A program made the position numbers and the translations under genes. Shown piece by piece: positions 51,404 through 59,451 of a DNA stretch of 64,000 bases (the stretch's first letter is position 1; each line of letters opens with the position of its first letter). The DNA is from Citrobacter sp. MGH106 (GTDB lineage Bacteria; Pseudomonadota; Gammaproteobacteria; Enterobacterales; Enterobacteriaceae): NCBI RefSeq assembly GCF_001037495.1, contig NZ_KQ089823.1:372001-436000 (forward strand), in the 5' to 3' direction. Under the pieces are notes generated by a model. It had not been told where the DNA came from and made no database searches. It was given only the letters and a program-made list of their open reading frames with translations.

Positions 51404-52768
51404 ATGAGCCATAACGACACCATCGTCGCTCAGGCAACCCCACCGGGACGTGGTGGTGTGGGTATTCTGCGTATCTCCGGCCTTAAAGCGCGCGAAGTCG
51501 CCGAAACCCTACTGGGCAAACTGCCAAAACCGCGTTATGCAGACTATCTGCCATTTAAAGACGCAGATGGCAGTGCGCTGGATCAGGGGATTGCCCTGTG
51601 GTTTCCCGGACCGAACTCCTTTACTGGTGAAGATGTTTTAGAGCTTCAGGGTCACGGCGGACCGGTCATTCTCGATCTGCTGTTAAAACGCATTCTGACG
51701 ATTCCAGGCCTGCGCATTGCCAGACCCGGCGAGTTCTCTGAGCGTGCATTTCTTAACGATAAGCTCGATTTAGCTCAGGCAGAGGCCATTGCCGACCTGA
51801 TTGATGCCAGCTCGGAACAAGCTGCACGCTCGGCGCTAAACTCGTTGCAAGGTGCATTTTCTTCCCGCGTGAACCACCTTGTGGAAGCACTCACTCACCT
51901 GCGCATCTATGTGGAAGCAGCGATTGATTTCCCGGACGAGGAAATAGACTTTCTTTCCGACGGCAAAATTGAAGCGCAGCTCAATAGCGTCATCAGTGAT
52001 CTTGATGCTGTTCGTGCCGAAGCGCGTCAGGGCAGCCTGTTGCGTGAAGGGATGAAAGTAGTCATTGCCGGACGTCCTAACGCAGGCAAATCAAGCCTGT
52101 TGAACGCACTGGCGGGGCGTGAAGCAGCCATCGTGACCGATATTGCCGGAACCACCCGCGACGTACTGCGCGAGCACATTCATATCGACGGTATGCCGCT
52201 GCATATCATCGATACCGCCGGTCTGCGCGACGCAAACGATGAAGTTGAGCGTATTGGTATCGAACGCGCCTGGCAGGAGATAGAACAAGCCGACCGCGTG
52301 CTGTTTATGGTTGATGGCACCACCACGAACGCAGTAGATCCAGCAGAAATATGGCCTGACTTTATTGCACGTCTGCCTGCGAAGCTACCGATTACAGTCG
52401 TGCGTAACAAAGCGGATATCACTGGCGAAACACTGGGTCTTAGCGAAGTAAATGGCCACTCACTGGTTCGCCTCTCTGCGCGTACCGGCGAAGGCGTGGA
52501 CGTACTGCGCAACCATCTCAAGCAGAGCATGGGTTTTGAAACAAATATGGAAGGCGGCTTCCTGGCGCGTCGTCGTCATCTGCAAGCCCTGGCTGAAGCG
52601 GCAGAGCATCTCCAGCAAGGGAAAGCTCAGTTGCTGGGTGCGTGGGCTGGAGAGTTGCTGGCGGAAGAACTGCGACTGGCGCAACAAAACCTCAGTGAGA
52701 TAACCGGAGAGTTTACTTCCGACGATCTGCTGGGCAGGATTTTCTCCAGTTTCTGTATTGGTAAGTAA
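51404..52768 (+). CDS. mnmE: MnmE, tRNA U34 modification GTPase
   Basis: A 454-aa GTPase, the E. coli length from the ATG at 51404 ([11 protein letters not shown]). The N-terminal folate-binding domain contains [16 protein letters not shown] and the G domain, inserted in the helical domain, shows [16 protein letters not shown] (about residues 222-237), [15 protein letters not shown] and NKAD. It ends FCIGK with the conserved Cys. With MnmG it makes the (c)mnm5 group at U34 of certain tRNAs. In E. coli tnaCAB follows; here an unrelated island does. Confidence 0.98.
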   Translation: MSHNDTIVAQATPPGRGGVGILRISGLKAREVAETLLGKLPKPRYADYLPFKDADGSALDQGIALWFPGPNSFTGEDVLELQGHGGPVILDLLLKRILTIPGLRIARPGEFSERAFLNDKLDLAQAEAIADLIDASSEQAARSALNSLQGAFSSRVNHLVEALTHLRIYVEAAIDFPDEEIDFLSDGKIEAQLNSVISDLDAVRAEARQGSLLREGMKVVIAGRPNAGKSSLLNALAGREAAIVTDIAGTTRDVLREHIHIDGMPLHIIDTAGLRDANDEVERIGIERAWQEIEQADRVLFMVDGTTTNAVDPAEIWPDFIARLPAKLPITVVRNKADITGETLGLSEVNGHSLVRLSARTGEGVDVLRNHLKQSMGFETNMEGGFLARRRHLQALAEAAEHLQQGKAQLLGAWAGELLAEELRLAQQNLSEITGEFTSDDLLGRIFSSFCIGK

Positions 52769-52834
52769 GCGCTAATTTTGGCTATTAATTTGAGAGAGTG
52801 CTTTTGTCGAGAAATTGAAAGCTAGGCGCAAGAA

Positions 52835-52867
52835 GGTGGAGAACCCATGCTTACCGGGTTCTCCGCC
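52835..52867 (+). terminator. Hairpin after mnmE
   Basis: GGAGAACCC pairs with GGGTTCTCC, extended by GG/CC outer pairs. No T-run follows on either strand. Its right arm contains the 14-base sequence that recurs at 53752. It could serve both mnmE and the convergent 88-aa gene. Confidence 0.5.
52849..52862 (+). repeat. 14-bp direct repeat, left copy (island boundary?)
   Basis: GCTTACCGGGTTCT here is repeated exactly at 53752-53765. The two copies bracket the two minus-strand island genes and the AT-rich tract. They may mark an insertion junction, or be chance. Confidence 0.45.
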
Positions 52868-52878
52868 GATCCAAATTA

Positions 52879-53145
52879 TCAGCATTCCATGGCGTCGGGT
52901 TCACACTCGTCAGTGAGAGCACGGATTTTATGCTCAGAAATTAACGAGCGCTCACCTGCCAGAAACGATAATTTTTTGTATGACTCAACATCTACTGCAG
53001 TTAACGGTGACGGCAATTCAACATTGCGCTCATTCAAGTCATCATTAATTGCACTGGCGATAGTGCCGTCGCTAAAGCCAGCGTGAGTTAATCGGTTGAT
53101 TTTTTGATAGTTCCACTCACGTAAACCTGCCGCAACAATACCCAT
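52879..53145 (-). CDS. 88-aa protein of unknown function, mnmE-mdtL island
   Basis: The ATG at 53145 (MGIVAAGLREW) has GGAGG eight bases upstream; the TTG of the longer frame lies inside that box. The product is soluble and acidic. About residues 15-40 (KINRLTHAGFSDGTIASAINDDL) look like a small helix-turn-helix, and residues 50-75 (ESYKKLSFLAGERSLISEHKI) like a SHOCT-type helical motif; both readings are tentative. It ends with two Cys-containing turns (DECEPDAMEC). It follows the Ala/Gly-rich gene by 23 bases on the same strand, so the two form an operon, perhaps as effector and partner. I recognise no family. Confidence 0.68.
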   Translation of the reverse strand: MGIVAAGLREWNYQKINRLTHAGFSDGTIASAINDDLNERNVELPSPLTAVDVESYKKLSFLAGERSLISEHKIRALTDECEPDAMEC

Positions 53146-53168
53146 AATTAATGCCTCCAAATAATGTG

Positions 53169-53492
53169 TTAATAAGTTGATGAAGATTTGGCAATACTGC
53201 CGGATGTACTGCCGCCAATCACAGCCCCCACAGTTGTTACAACAGCCTTCCCTCCAGCCATACCTAGTCCACCAGAAGCCAAGCTCCCTCCTCCCAACGC
53301 AGCGAGCCCCGCTGAAGAGGCTGCGGCACCGCTTAAGGTCCCCCCGGCCACGCCCAATCCCGCAGCACTGACCGCTGCGCCAATAGCCGGGGCCATGGCC
53401 GCCGCCGCCCCGCCTGTCGCGAGAGTTGCCGCTACGACAGCAAGAGATTTGAAAGGATTTTCACTAATATAATCAAAGAGATCGCTAAACAT
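53169..53492 (-). CDS. 107-aa Ala/Gly-rich membrane-active-looking protein, mnmE-mdtL island
   Basis: The ATG at 53492 (MFSDLFDYISENPF) follows AAGGTGA at a good distance. After an amphipathic N-terminus of about 14 residues, the chain is almost wholly Ala, Gly, Ser, Val, Leu and Met (for example GAAVSAAGLGVAGGTLSGAA), with many GxxxG/AxxxA steps, and ends STSGSIAKSSSTY. Such composition suggests a glycine-zipper-like membrane peptide, as in some pore-forming bacteriocins or holin-like proteins; this is inference from composition only. There is no cleavable signal and no double-glycine leader. First gene of a two-gene operon, divergent from the 545-aa gene across 348 bp. Confidence 0.62.
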   Translation of the reverse strand: MFSDLFDYISENPFKSLAVVAATLATGGAAAAMAPAIGAAVSAAGLGVAGGTLSGAAASSAGLAALGGGSLASGGLGMAGGKAVVTTVGAVIGGSTSGSIAKSSSTY

Positions 53493-53540
53493 ACTTATCA
53501 CCTTTATCAACGTAACAGGCACATGCCTCGTTGAAATCAA

Positions 53541-53740
53541 TGATATTCAACACATTAAATAAATCAAAATATTAAAAAAAATACATAAATTGATAAAAAA
53601 AATAAAATATTATGAAAATAAATCATGACTAAAATCTATTTGATATTTAATCTTCAATTAATATTTTTTGAAGTGGATTTTATTTGATATTTTGATGCAT
53701 ACAAAAGACATAGAAGACTTTTCAATCAGTTCCGGAAAAT
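53541..53740. promoter_or_regulatory. Very AT-rich divergent control region of the island
   Basis: A 200-base tract made mostly of A and T (runs such as AAATATTAAAAAAAATACATAAATTG and repeated TTGATATTT), unlike the flanking genes. It lies between the divergent 107-aa and 545-aa genes and probably contains both promoters. Such tracts are usual targets of H-NS silencing, which is an inference here. The whole gap (53493-53840) has no other gene. Confidence 0.6.
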
Positions 53741-53751
53741 ATCATGATTGA

Positions 53752-53765
53752 GCTTACCGGGTTCT
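53752..53765 (+). repeat. 14-bp direct repeat, right copy
   Basis: GCTTACCGGGTTCT, identical to 52849-52862. It lies 76 bases upstream of the start of the 545-aa gene. Confidence 0.45.
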
Positions 53766-53809
53766 TTCATTTCCCGGCATGACATTTATAAAATTTCGCA
53801 GGTTGATTT

Positions 53810-53825
53810 TGTGATAGAAATCACA
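53810..53825. promoter_or_regulatory. CRP-type palindrome just upstream of the 545-aa gene
   Basis: TGTGATAGAAATCACA has both perfect CRP half sites (TGTGA-N6-TCACA) and T/A-rich flanks that extend the palindrome to TTTTGTGAT...ATCACAAAA. It ends 15 bases before the start codon and touches the ribosome-site region. That is too close for ordinary CRP activation of this start, so it would repress, act at a downstream start, or serve the divergent operon. Confidence 0.6.
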
Positions 53826-53840
53826 AAAAATGGAGAATCA

Positions 53841-55478
53841 ATGGCCCTTTCCGATCATCAAAAACAGGTTTTCCGCACTTTTCTCTCTGGCGAACGCCAC
53901 CCGTTCCCGGATATATACGATGCGATAAGCGAGCAAATACTCCTTCTTATTTTTAAAGCTCGCCACCTTTATACGCTTCCCGAATGCCGCCATTGGTTTG
54001 AAGAACAACATCGCGTCATCACTGCGCTGCAAGATCAAAGCGCTAAAATCAGTGAGATTTATAAATCAGATAACTATGCCGTGGGTGCTGAAGAAGAAAA
54101 AGAGGATCCTCTTCTGAACACTCTCGCGTTTATGAGAACACTGTATGAAGGGTTCGATAAAGGTAACGTAAGCCTGAAAACTTGGGGGGAGATGAATCAT
54201 CCGCCTGAACAACGCCGAGGGCGCTACCAACATCTGATGTCCCTTCATGAGGAATTTATTCGCGACGATCTGTTTGCCATTTTAACTAGCAGTCAAACAG
54301 GTTGCCCAGCTATTCCCGTAGAAAAACGGAAAGGCTACTGCCATCAGGATCTTTCAATAGCACATTCACATGGCGACCTGCTATTAGAAAAATTAGATAA
54401 GTATTTTTCTATCAATAGATTAGATATTTTATCCGAGACAGTGTTCCATCTCATCGCGGATTATCGGCAAAAACACAGTGCACTCCCCCAATGGCTGACA
54501 CCATTCGCGGATACCTTCAGCGGATTCGCCATCAGAGGAATACGTGAAAGTCATGATTTTAAAGCCATCAAGGAAGATCTTGAAAAACAAGGTTGCGAAC
54601 AACTAATTGACAGCGTGCTCACTCAAGGGTCAGAGCACGATACTCAGCGTATCCTGAACGTTTATATCGGCGTTTATGCTACTGATATTCACCACTGGCT
54701 TTTTGACATCCTGCGTTATCTGAAGACACCTCAATCAACGCCCTATCGCTGGAAATTTACAACAATCTCACCTGATAGAACCCAAAAAAACGAAGAAAAA
54801 AAAGAACACGAATCTATCAGTTGGGATAGCGAATTTTGCCAAATAACCATAGATCGCAATAACCTATTGGAACTCATTCAAACACACACCCTTTATGATG
54901 CGGTGCTCACGCTTGCCGATCGGCTGCTGCATATCTATCGCCCAGCTGCAGAGCAAGAATTACAGAAAAAAGATAGCGTGGCCTCCCTCACTGAGAATGA
55001 ACAAAAAATCCACAACTCCAATAGTTTTCTGTTTCCTAAATCAAATAGACGTTCGTATGAAGAAAACGTGGGTAATGTGCAAATGTTTGAGGCCTGGCAT
55101 CAACGAAATACAGTGCTGCTGATCAGCAAAAATATCAAGCGAACGGAAAAAATCACCGTTGCCGAGCGGATTGCAGGACTAAAGAGCTATGATCTCAAAA
55201 TTGGCGTCCCCTCCGGCAGCAAAATGAAGGTCAAAGACGGTGTTTACGATAAAGTCAAAAGTTACAGCTTTCTGAAATTACCCGATAAATTAAGCCAGGT
55301 TTCACTACAGCGATATCACTCCAAAGCGAAAGCTATCATCAATGCGGAGATCGATATGCTATTGCACGCTCAACAAAATAAAAACGCAGAATTTCCCTTC
55401 AACGGTGCGACGCATGCCATTAAACCCCTTTGGGCAAAATGCGATTACGCCAATAATACCGAGAAGAGTGAATTGTAA
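53841..55478 (+). CDS. 545-aa protein of unknown function, mnmE-mdtL island
   Basis: I chose the ATG at 53841 (MALSDHQKQVF) with GGAG five bases upstream; the frame extends to a TTG at 53748 through the CRP-like site. The protein is soluble, with no signal or membrane segment, and highly charged. It is mainly helical. The first ~330 residues hold many Trp/His/Leu-rich helices (PECRHWFEEQHRVITALQ, IHHWLFDILRYLK), followed by a charged break (TQKNEEKKEHES) and a basic C-terminal part (NIKRTEKITVAERIAGLKSY, GSKMKVKDGVYDKVKSYSF). No nuclease, kinase, helicase or protease motif is visible. It could belong to a defence or competition system given its position, but nothing proves that. Codon usage is AT-richer than its neighbours, a sign of transfer. 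Confidence 0.78.
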   Translation: MALSDHQKQVFRTFLSGERHPFPDIYDAISEQILLLIFKARHLYTLPECRHWFEEQHRVITALQDQSAKISEIYKSDNYAVGAEEEKEDPLLNTLAFMRTLYEGFDKGNVSLKTWGEMNHPPEQRRGRYQHLMSLHEEFIRDDLFAILTSSQTGCPAIPVEKRKGYCHQDLSIAHSHGDLLLEKLDKYFSINRLDILSETVFHLIADYRQKHSALPQWLTPFADTFSGFAIRGIRESHDFKAIKEDLEKQGCEQLIDSVLTQGSEHDTQRILNVYIGVYATDIHHWLFDILRYLKTPQSTPYRWKFTTISPDRTQKNEEKKEHESISWDSEFCQITIDRNNLLELIQTHTLYDAVLTLADRLLHIYRPAAEQELQKKDSVASLTENEQKIHNSNSFLFPKSNRRSYEENVGNVQMFEAWHQRNTVLLISKNIKRTEKITVAERIAGLKSYDLKIGVPSGSKMKVKDGVYDKVKSYSFLKLPDKLSQVSLQRYHSKAKAIINAEIDMLLHAQQNKNAEFPFNGATHAIKPLWAKCDYANNTEKSEL

Positions 55479-55487
55479 TTGAATCGA

Positions 55488-55520
55488 CAACAGTGTTTTC
55501 CTATCAGGAAAACACTGTTG
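55488..55520 (+). terminator. Perfect hairpin after the 545-aa gene
   Basis: A 14-base perfect stem, CAACAGTGTTTTCC with GGAAAACACTGTTG, five-base loop, starting nine bases after the stop. It has no T-run, but is very stable and probably protects or ends the transcript. Confidence 0.65.
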
Positions 55521-55589
55521 TCCAAATGGCAACTCGCACTACTGAGTCTCTCCCCGTATTCTTAGCGCCACATTCCTCATGAGGTCGCT

Positions 55590-56771
55590 ATGACACGCTT
55601 TCTAATCTGCAGCTTTGCCCTTGTTTTACTCTATCCGGCCGGAATTGATATGTATCTGGTGGGATTACCGCGAATTGCCGCCGATCTGAATGCCAGCGAG
55701 GCGCAACTGCACATCGCATTCTCCGTTTATCTTGCCGGGATGGCGACAGCAATGTTATTCGCGGGTAAGGTAGCGGACCAGTCAGGGCGAAAACCAGTGG
55801 CTATAGTCGGTGCCCTGATATTCATTTTCGCCTCTGCCCTGTGCTCCTTTGCCGAAAGTGGCACGCCATTCCTGGTAGGGCGTTTCATTCAGGGCGTTGG
55901 TGCGGGCTGCTGCTATGTAGTGGCGTTTGCGATACTGCGCGATACGCTGGACGATCGCCGTCGGGCGAAGGTGCTGTCATTGTTGAACGGTATCACCTGT
56001 ATCGTGCCAGTTCTGGCTCCGGTGATGGGGCACCTGATCATGCTCAAATACCCCTGGCAGAGCCTGTTCTATACGATGATGGGCATGGGCGTAGTCGTTT
56101 GTCTGCTCTCAGTGTTTATCCTGCGGGAATCGCGCCCGGCAACGCATTCAACATCTGCGGGAACCAACCAAATCGCAGAGTCGCTGGTGAACCGCTTTTT
56201 CCTCAGCCGACTGGCTATTACCACCCTCAGCGTATCGGTGATCCTGACCTTTGTGAATACTTCTCCGGTGCTACTGATGGAAGTAATGGGCTTCGACCGT
56301 GGTGAATACGCCACCACGATGGCAATGACTGCGGGTATCAGTATGGCAGTATCGTTCTCCACACCGTTCGCCCTGAGCCTGTTTAAACCTCGAACTCTGA
56401 TGCTAACCTCGCAAGGGCTCTTTCTCGCTGCAGGCATCGTGTTAACGCTCGCCAATACGCATGCGCTCACTCTGTTTGGGCTGACTTTAATCTGTGCGGG
56501 ATTCTCGGTGGGCTTCGGTGTCGCCATGAGCCAGGCGTTGGGGCCATTCTCGCTGCGTGCAGGCGTAGCCAGCTCGACATTAGGCATTGCCCAGGTTTGT
56601 GGTTCATCAGTGTGGATTTGGCTGGCCGCTATCCTCGGCCTCGATGCGCTGAATATGCTGATCGGGATTCTGATTGGTTGTAGCATAGTAAGTATCATGC
56701 TGATTATCACTGTTGCTCCAGACCGGTCCGCGCCAACTCATGAAGAAATCCCTCAGCAGTCTCGATCTTAA
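55590..56771 (+). CDS. mdtL: MdtL, MFS drug efflux transporter (DHA1 family)
   Basis: A 393-aa proton-driven efflux protein (E. coli 391) with twelve helices. Motif A reads [17 protein letters not shown] and motif C lies near [14 protein letters not shown]. In E. coli it gives low-level chloramphenicol resistance. It normally follows tnaB. The 3' end overlaps yidZ by 32 bases. Confidence 0.96.
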   Translation: MTRFLICSFALVLLYPAGIDMYLVGLPRIAADLNASEAQLHIAFSVYLAGMATAMLFAGKVADQSGRKPVAIVGALIFIFASALCSFAESGTPFLVGRFIQGVGAGCCYVVAFAILRDTLDDRRRAKVLSLLNGITCIVPVLAPVMGHLIMLKYPWQSLFYTMMGMGVVVCLLSVFILRESRPATHSTSAGTNQIAESLVNRFFLSRLAITTLSVSVILTFVNTSPVLLMEVMGFDRGEYATTMAMTAGISMAVSFSTPFALSLFKPRTLMLTSQGLFLAAGIVLTLANTHALTLFGLTLICAGFSVGFGVAMSQALGPFSLRAGVASSTLGIAQVCGSSVWIWLAAILGLDALNMLIGILIGCSIVSIMLIITVAPDRSAPTHEEIPQQSRS

Positions 56772-57699
56772 TTTACTGCTCTGTCTGCAGCTCCTGATGC
56801 AGGAGCGCAGCGTTACTAAAACCGCTAAGCGGATGAGCGTCACGCCCTCGGCGGTCAGTAAATCGTTGTCGAAACTGAGAGCCTGGTTTGACGATCCGTT
56901 GTTTGTAAACACCCCACTGGGGCTGACGCCAACGCCGCTGATGGTCAGCATGGAGCAAAACCTGGCGGAGTGGATGCAGATGAGTAACCAACTGCTTGAT
57001 AAGCCAAACCACGAATCGCCGCGCGGATTGAAGTTTGATCTGGTGGCCGAAACACCGCTGGTGATGATCATGTTCAACACGCTCTCACAGCAGATCTATC
57101 AGCGTTATCCACAGGCCACGATCAAAGTGCGCAACTGGGACTACGATTCGCTGGACGCGATTATTCGTGGCGAGGTAGATATCGGTTTTACCGGCCGCGA
57201 AAGCCACCCGCGATCGCGCGAACTACTCAGCCTGCTTCCTTTGTCGATCGATTATGAGGTGTTGTTTTCCGATCTCCCGTGCGTCTGGTTGCGCGAGGAT
57301 CATCCGGCATTGCGGGAAGAGTGGAATCTGGAAACTTTTCTGCGCTATCCCCATATCAGCATTAGCTGGGAGCAGAGCGATACCTGGGCGCTGGACGATG
57401 TGCTCCAGGAGATGGGACGCGAACGAAATATCGCATTGTGTCTGCCTGGTTTTGAGCAGTCACTGTTTATGGCCGCGCAACCGGATCACGCGTTGATAGC
57501 TACGGCCCCAGTCTACTGTAAGCGCTATAACCAACTTCACCAGCTGCCGCTTGTGGCGCGTCCGATGCCTTTTGATGCTGCGCAGCTTGAGAAGATGCGC
57601 GTACCGTTCACCCTCCTTTGGCATAAACGCAACAGCCACAACCCTAAGATCGTCTGGTTAAAAGAGACGATCAAGGCTCTTTATCGCGATATGACCTGA
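56740..57699 (+). CDS. yidZ: YidZ, LysR-family regulator
   Basis: A 319-aa LysR protein, the E. coli length from the ATG at 56740 ([13 protein letters not shown]). The helix-turn-helix is [37 protein letters not shown]. The effector domain contains [29 protein letters not shown]. It starts within the mdtL 3' end, so the two genes are coupled. In E. coli YidZ was linked to nitric oxide tolerance under anaerobiosis; its target genes are uncertain. Confidence 0.95.
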   Translation: MKKSLSSLDLNLLLCLQLLMQERSVTKTAKRMSVTPSAVSKSLSKLRAWFDDPLFVNTPLGLTPTPLMVSMEQNLAEWMQMSNQLLDKPNHESPRGLKFDLVAETPLVMIMFNTLSQQIYQRYPQATIKVRNWDYDSLDAIIRGEVDIGFTGRESHPRSRELLSLLPLSIDYEVLFSDLPCVWLREDHPALREEWNLETFLRYPHISISWEQSDTWALDDVLQEMGRERNIALCLPGFEQSLFMAAQPDHALIATAPVYCKRYNQLHQLPLVARPMPFDAAQLEKMRVPFTLLWHKRNSHNPKIVWLKETIKALYRDMT

Positions 57700-57866
57700 C
57701 GATCCGCCTCCGATGTTGTTGCAAAATTAACCACGCTGGCTACAGAAATGTAAATGTCGCGTAATGTATTTCGTTTCCGTCTACTTTTTGGGCAGCAAAG
57801 CCTGCCTATAAGCCGTGTAAATGTTACTCTGGTAATAATCACGGACCATTAATCACGGAGCGAAAA

Positions 57867-58616
57867 ATGGCGACACATTTTGCCAGAGGGATTCTTACGG
57901 AGGGACACCTGGTTTCAGTTCGTCTCCCTTCTCCATGCCACATCGAAGCAAGTAATTTACCGACTCACCGCCGGACACGCTTTCTGGCCTCCAGAAGCCT
58001 GCTCGCCGAACTGATGTTTATGCTTTACGGCACAAGCACACTGCCCGACATTGTTATTGAAGCCAAAGGTAAGCCCGTCTTTCGCGATAAAAATCTGCCT
58101 GGCTTTTCAATTTCTTATGCCGGAAATATGGTTGGTGTCGCACTGACAACAGAAGGTGCATGTGGTCTGGATATGGAGCTTCAGCGGACGAACAGAGGGT
58201 TTAATAATCCACATTCAACCGAAACCTACCATTTCTCCAGTAACGAAAACCTGTGGATCAACAACCAAAGCGATCCGAATGAAGCACGCGCACAACTTAT
58301 TACTCTGCGCCAGAGCGTACTCAAACTCACCGGTGATGTGTGCAATGACGACCCGCGTGAGCTCCAGCTATTACCCGGTGCCGGGCGTCTGAAATGTGCC
58401 CATGCTGCGCAGATCGAAGCCATCTGCGATGCGGAAGATGTATTGGTATGGTCAGTCGCGGTCACGCCGGCTATTGAAAAACTCAAGGTTTGGGAGTTTG
58501 ATGGTAAACAGGATTGGAAATGTTTGCCTGATATCCAGACTCGCGCTAATGAGCCGACGGGTCGCCTGATCCGGTTTTCACAATTATCCGCAGCAAAGAG
58601 CTATACGCTTAACTGA
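57867..58616 (+). CDS. yieE: YieE, 4'-phosphopantetheinyl transferase family protein
   Basis: A 249-aa protein of the Sfp/AcpT superfamily, starting MATHFARGILTEGHLVSVRLP as in E. coli. The motif FSISYAGNMVGVALTTEGACGLDME (about residues 74-98) corresponds to the metal- and CoA-binding GxDxE core, here GLDME. A second region NEARAQLITLRQSVLKLTGD corresponds to the usual WxxKEA helix, but with Trp and the Glu replaced. Its carrier protein is unknown and no synthase gene lies nearby. It precedes yieF by 30 bases. Confidence 0.9.
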   Translation: MATHFARGILTEGHLVSVRLPSPCHIEASNLPTHRRTRFLASRSLLAELMFMLYGTSTLPDIVIEAKGKPVFRDKNLPGFSISYAGNMVGVALTTEGACGLDMELQRTNRGFNNPHSTETYHFSSNENLWINNQSDPNEARAQLITLRQSVLKLTGDVCNDDPRELQLLPGAGRLKCAHAAQIEAICDAEDVLVWSVAVTPAIEKLKVWEFDGKQDWKCLPDIQTRANEPTGRLIRFSQLSAAKSYTLN

Positions 58617-58646
58617 TTTAACCTTCATGATGAAACAGGAGTAACC

Positions 58647-59213
58647 ATGTCTGAAACATTGAATGTTGTTACGTTACTGGGGAGCCTGCGCAAAGGTTCA
58701 TTTAATGGAATGGTTGCCCGTACGCTGCCAAAAATTGCTCCTGCGGGGATGGAAATCAACGCATTACCCTCTATCGGTGATTTTCCTCTGTATGACGCCG
58801 ATCTGCAGCAAGAAGAGGGTTTTCCAGCAAGCGTAGAAGCACTGGCAGAACAAATCAGGAAAGCCGATGGCGTGGTTATTGTTACGCCGGAATATAACTA
58901 TTCTGTTCCGGGCGGACTGAAAAATGCCATCGACTGGCTGTCTCGCCTGCCCGATCAACCTCTGGCGGGGAAACCGGTTCTGATTCAGACCAGTTCAATG
59001 GGCGGAATCGGCGGTGCACGCTGTCAGTACCATCTGCGCCAGATTCTGGTATTTCTCGACGCCATGGTTATGAACAAGCCGGAATTTATGGGTGGCGTCA
59101 TTCAGAACAAAGTTGATCCACAAACCGGAGAAGTGGTTGATCAAAGTACGTTGGATCATCTCACCGGCCAGCTGACTGCTTTTAGCGAATATATTCAGAG
59201 AGTTAAAGCATAA
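58647..59213 (+). CDS. chrR: ChrR/YieF, NAD(P)H-dependent FMN quinone/chromate reductase
   Basis: A 188-aa flavodoxin-like reductase, the E. coli length. The FMN phosphate loop is LLGSLRKGSFNGMVAR (residues 10-25) and the second FMN site is VTPEYNYSVPGGLKNAIDWLSR. It reduces quinones by two electrons and also chromate, uranyl and other metals. AGGAG lies seven bases before the ATG. A strong terminator follows. Confidence 0.96.
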   Translation: MSETLNVVTLLGSLRKGSFNGMVARTLPKIAPAGMEINALPSIGDFPLYDADLQQEEGFPASVEALAEQIRKADGVVIVTPEYNYSVPGGLKNAIDWLSRLPDQPLAGKPVLIQTSSMGGIGGARCQYHLRQILVFLDAMVMNKPEFMGGVIQNKVDPQTGEVVDQSTLDHLTGQLTAFSEYIQRVKA

Positions 59214-59244
59214 AAGAGTTCGCATAATATTCGCAGATGATTGT

Positions 59245-59288
59245 AGATAATCCAGAAAGAGCCTAATCTTTCTGGATTATCTTATTTC
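59245..59288 (+). terminator. Terminator after chrR
   Basis: A 16-base perfect stem (AGATAATCCAGAAAGA with its complement, six-base loop) followed by TATTT, 31 bases after the chrR stop. Confidence 0.82.
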
Positions 59289-59451
59289 CTGTTATTTATG
59301 ACTCTGCTCCAGAATTATCCCCTCCTCTGTTTTCTCTCCTGGCAATTTATGGCATAGTTATACCAACTGTTACGGTTGTAATAATATTATTTATAAATAT
59401 ATCTACTCTTTTTTTCCCGACATCTTGTCACTCGTGAACAATGGATATGCC

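Noticed and set aside
53177-53472. Plus-strand frames (64 and 94 codons) opposite the Ala/Gly-rich gene
   Set aside because: Their Pro/Ala-rich sequence is what reverse-reading Gly/Ala codons gives. The minus-strand frame has the ribosome site and the operon context.
52769-55589. A retron or reverse transcriptase at the mnmE-mdtL junction
   Set aside because: I looked because Salmonella has one here. The 545-aa protein lacks the YxDD motif and any reverse-transcriptase block, and no msr/msd-like structure is evident.
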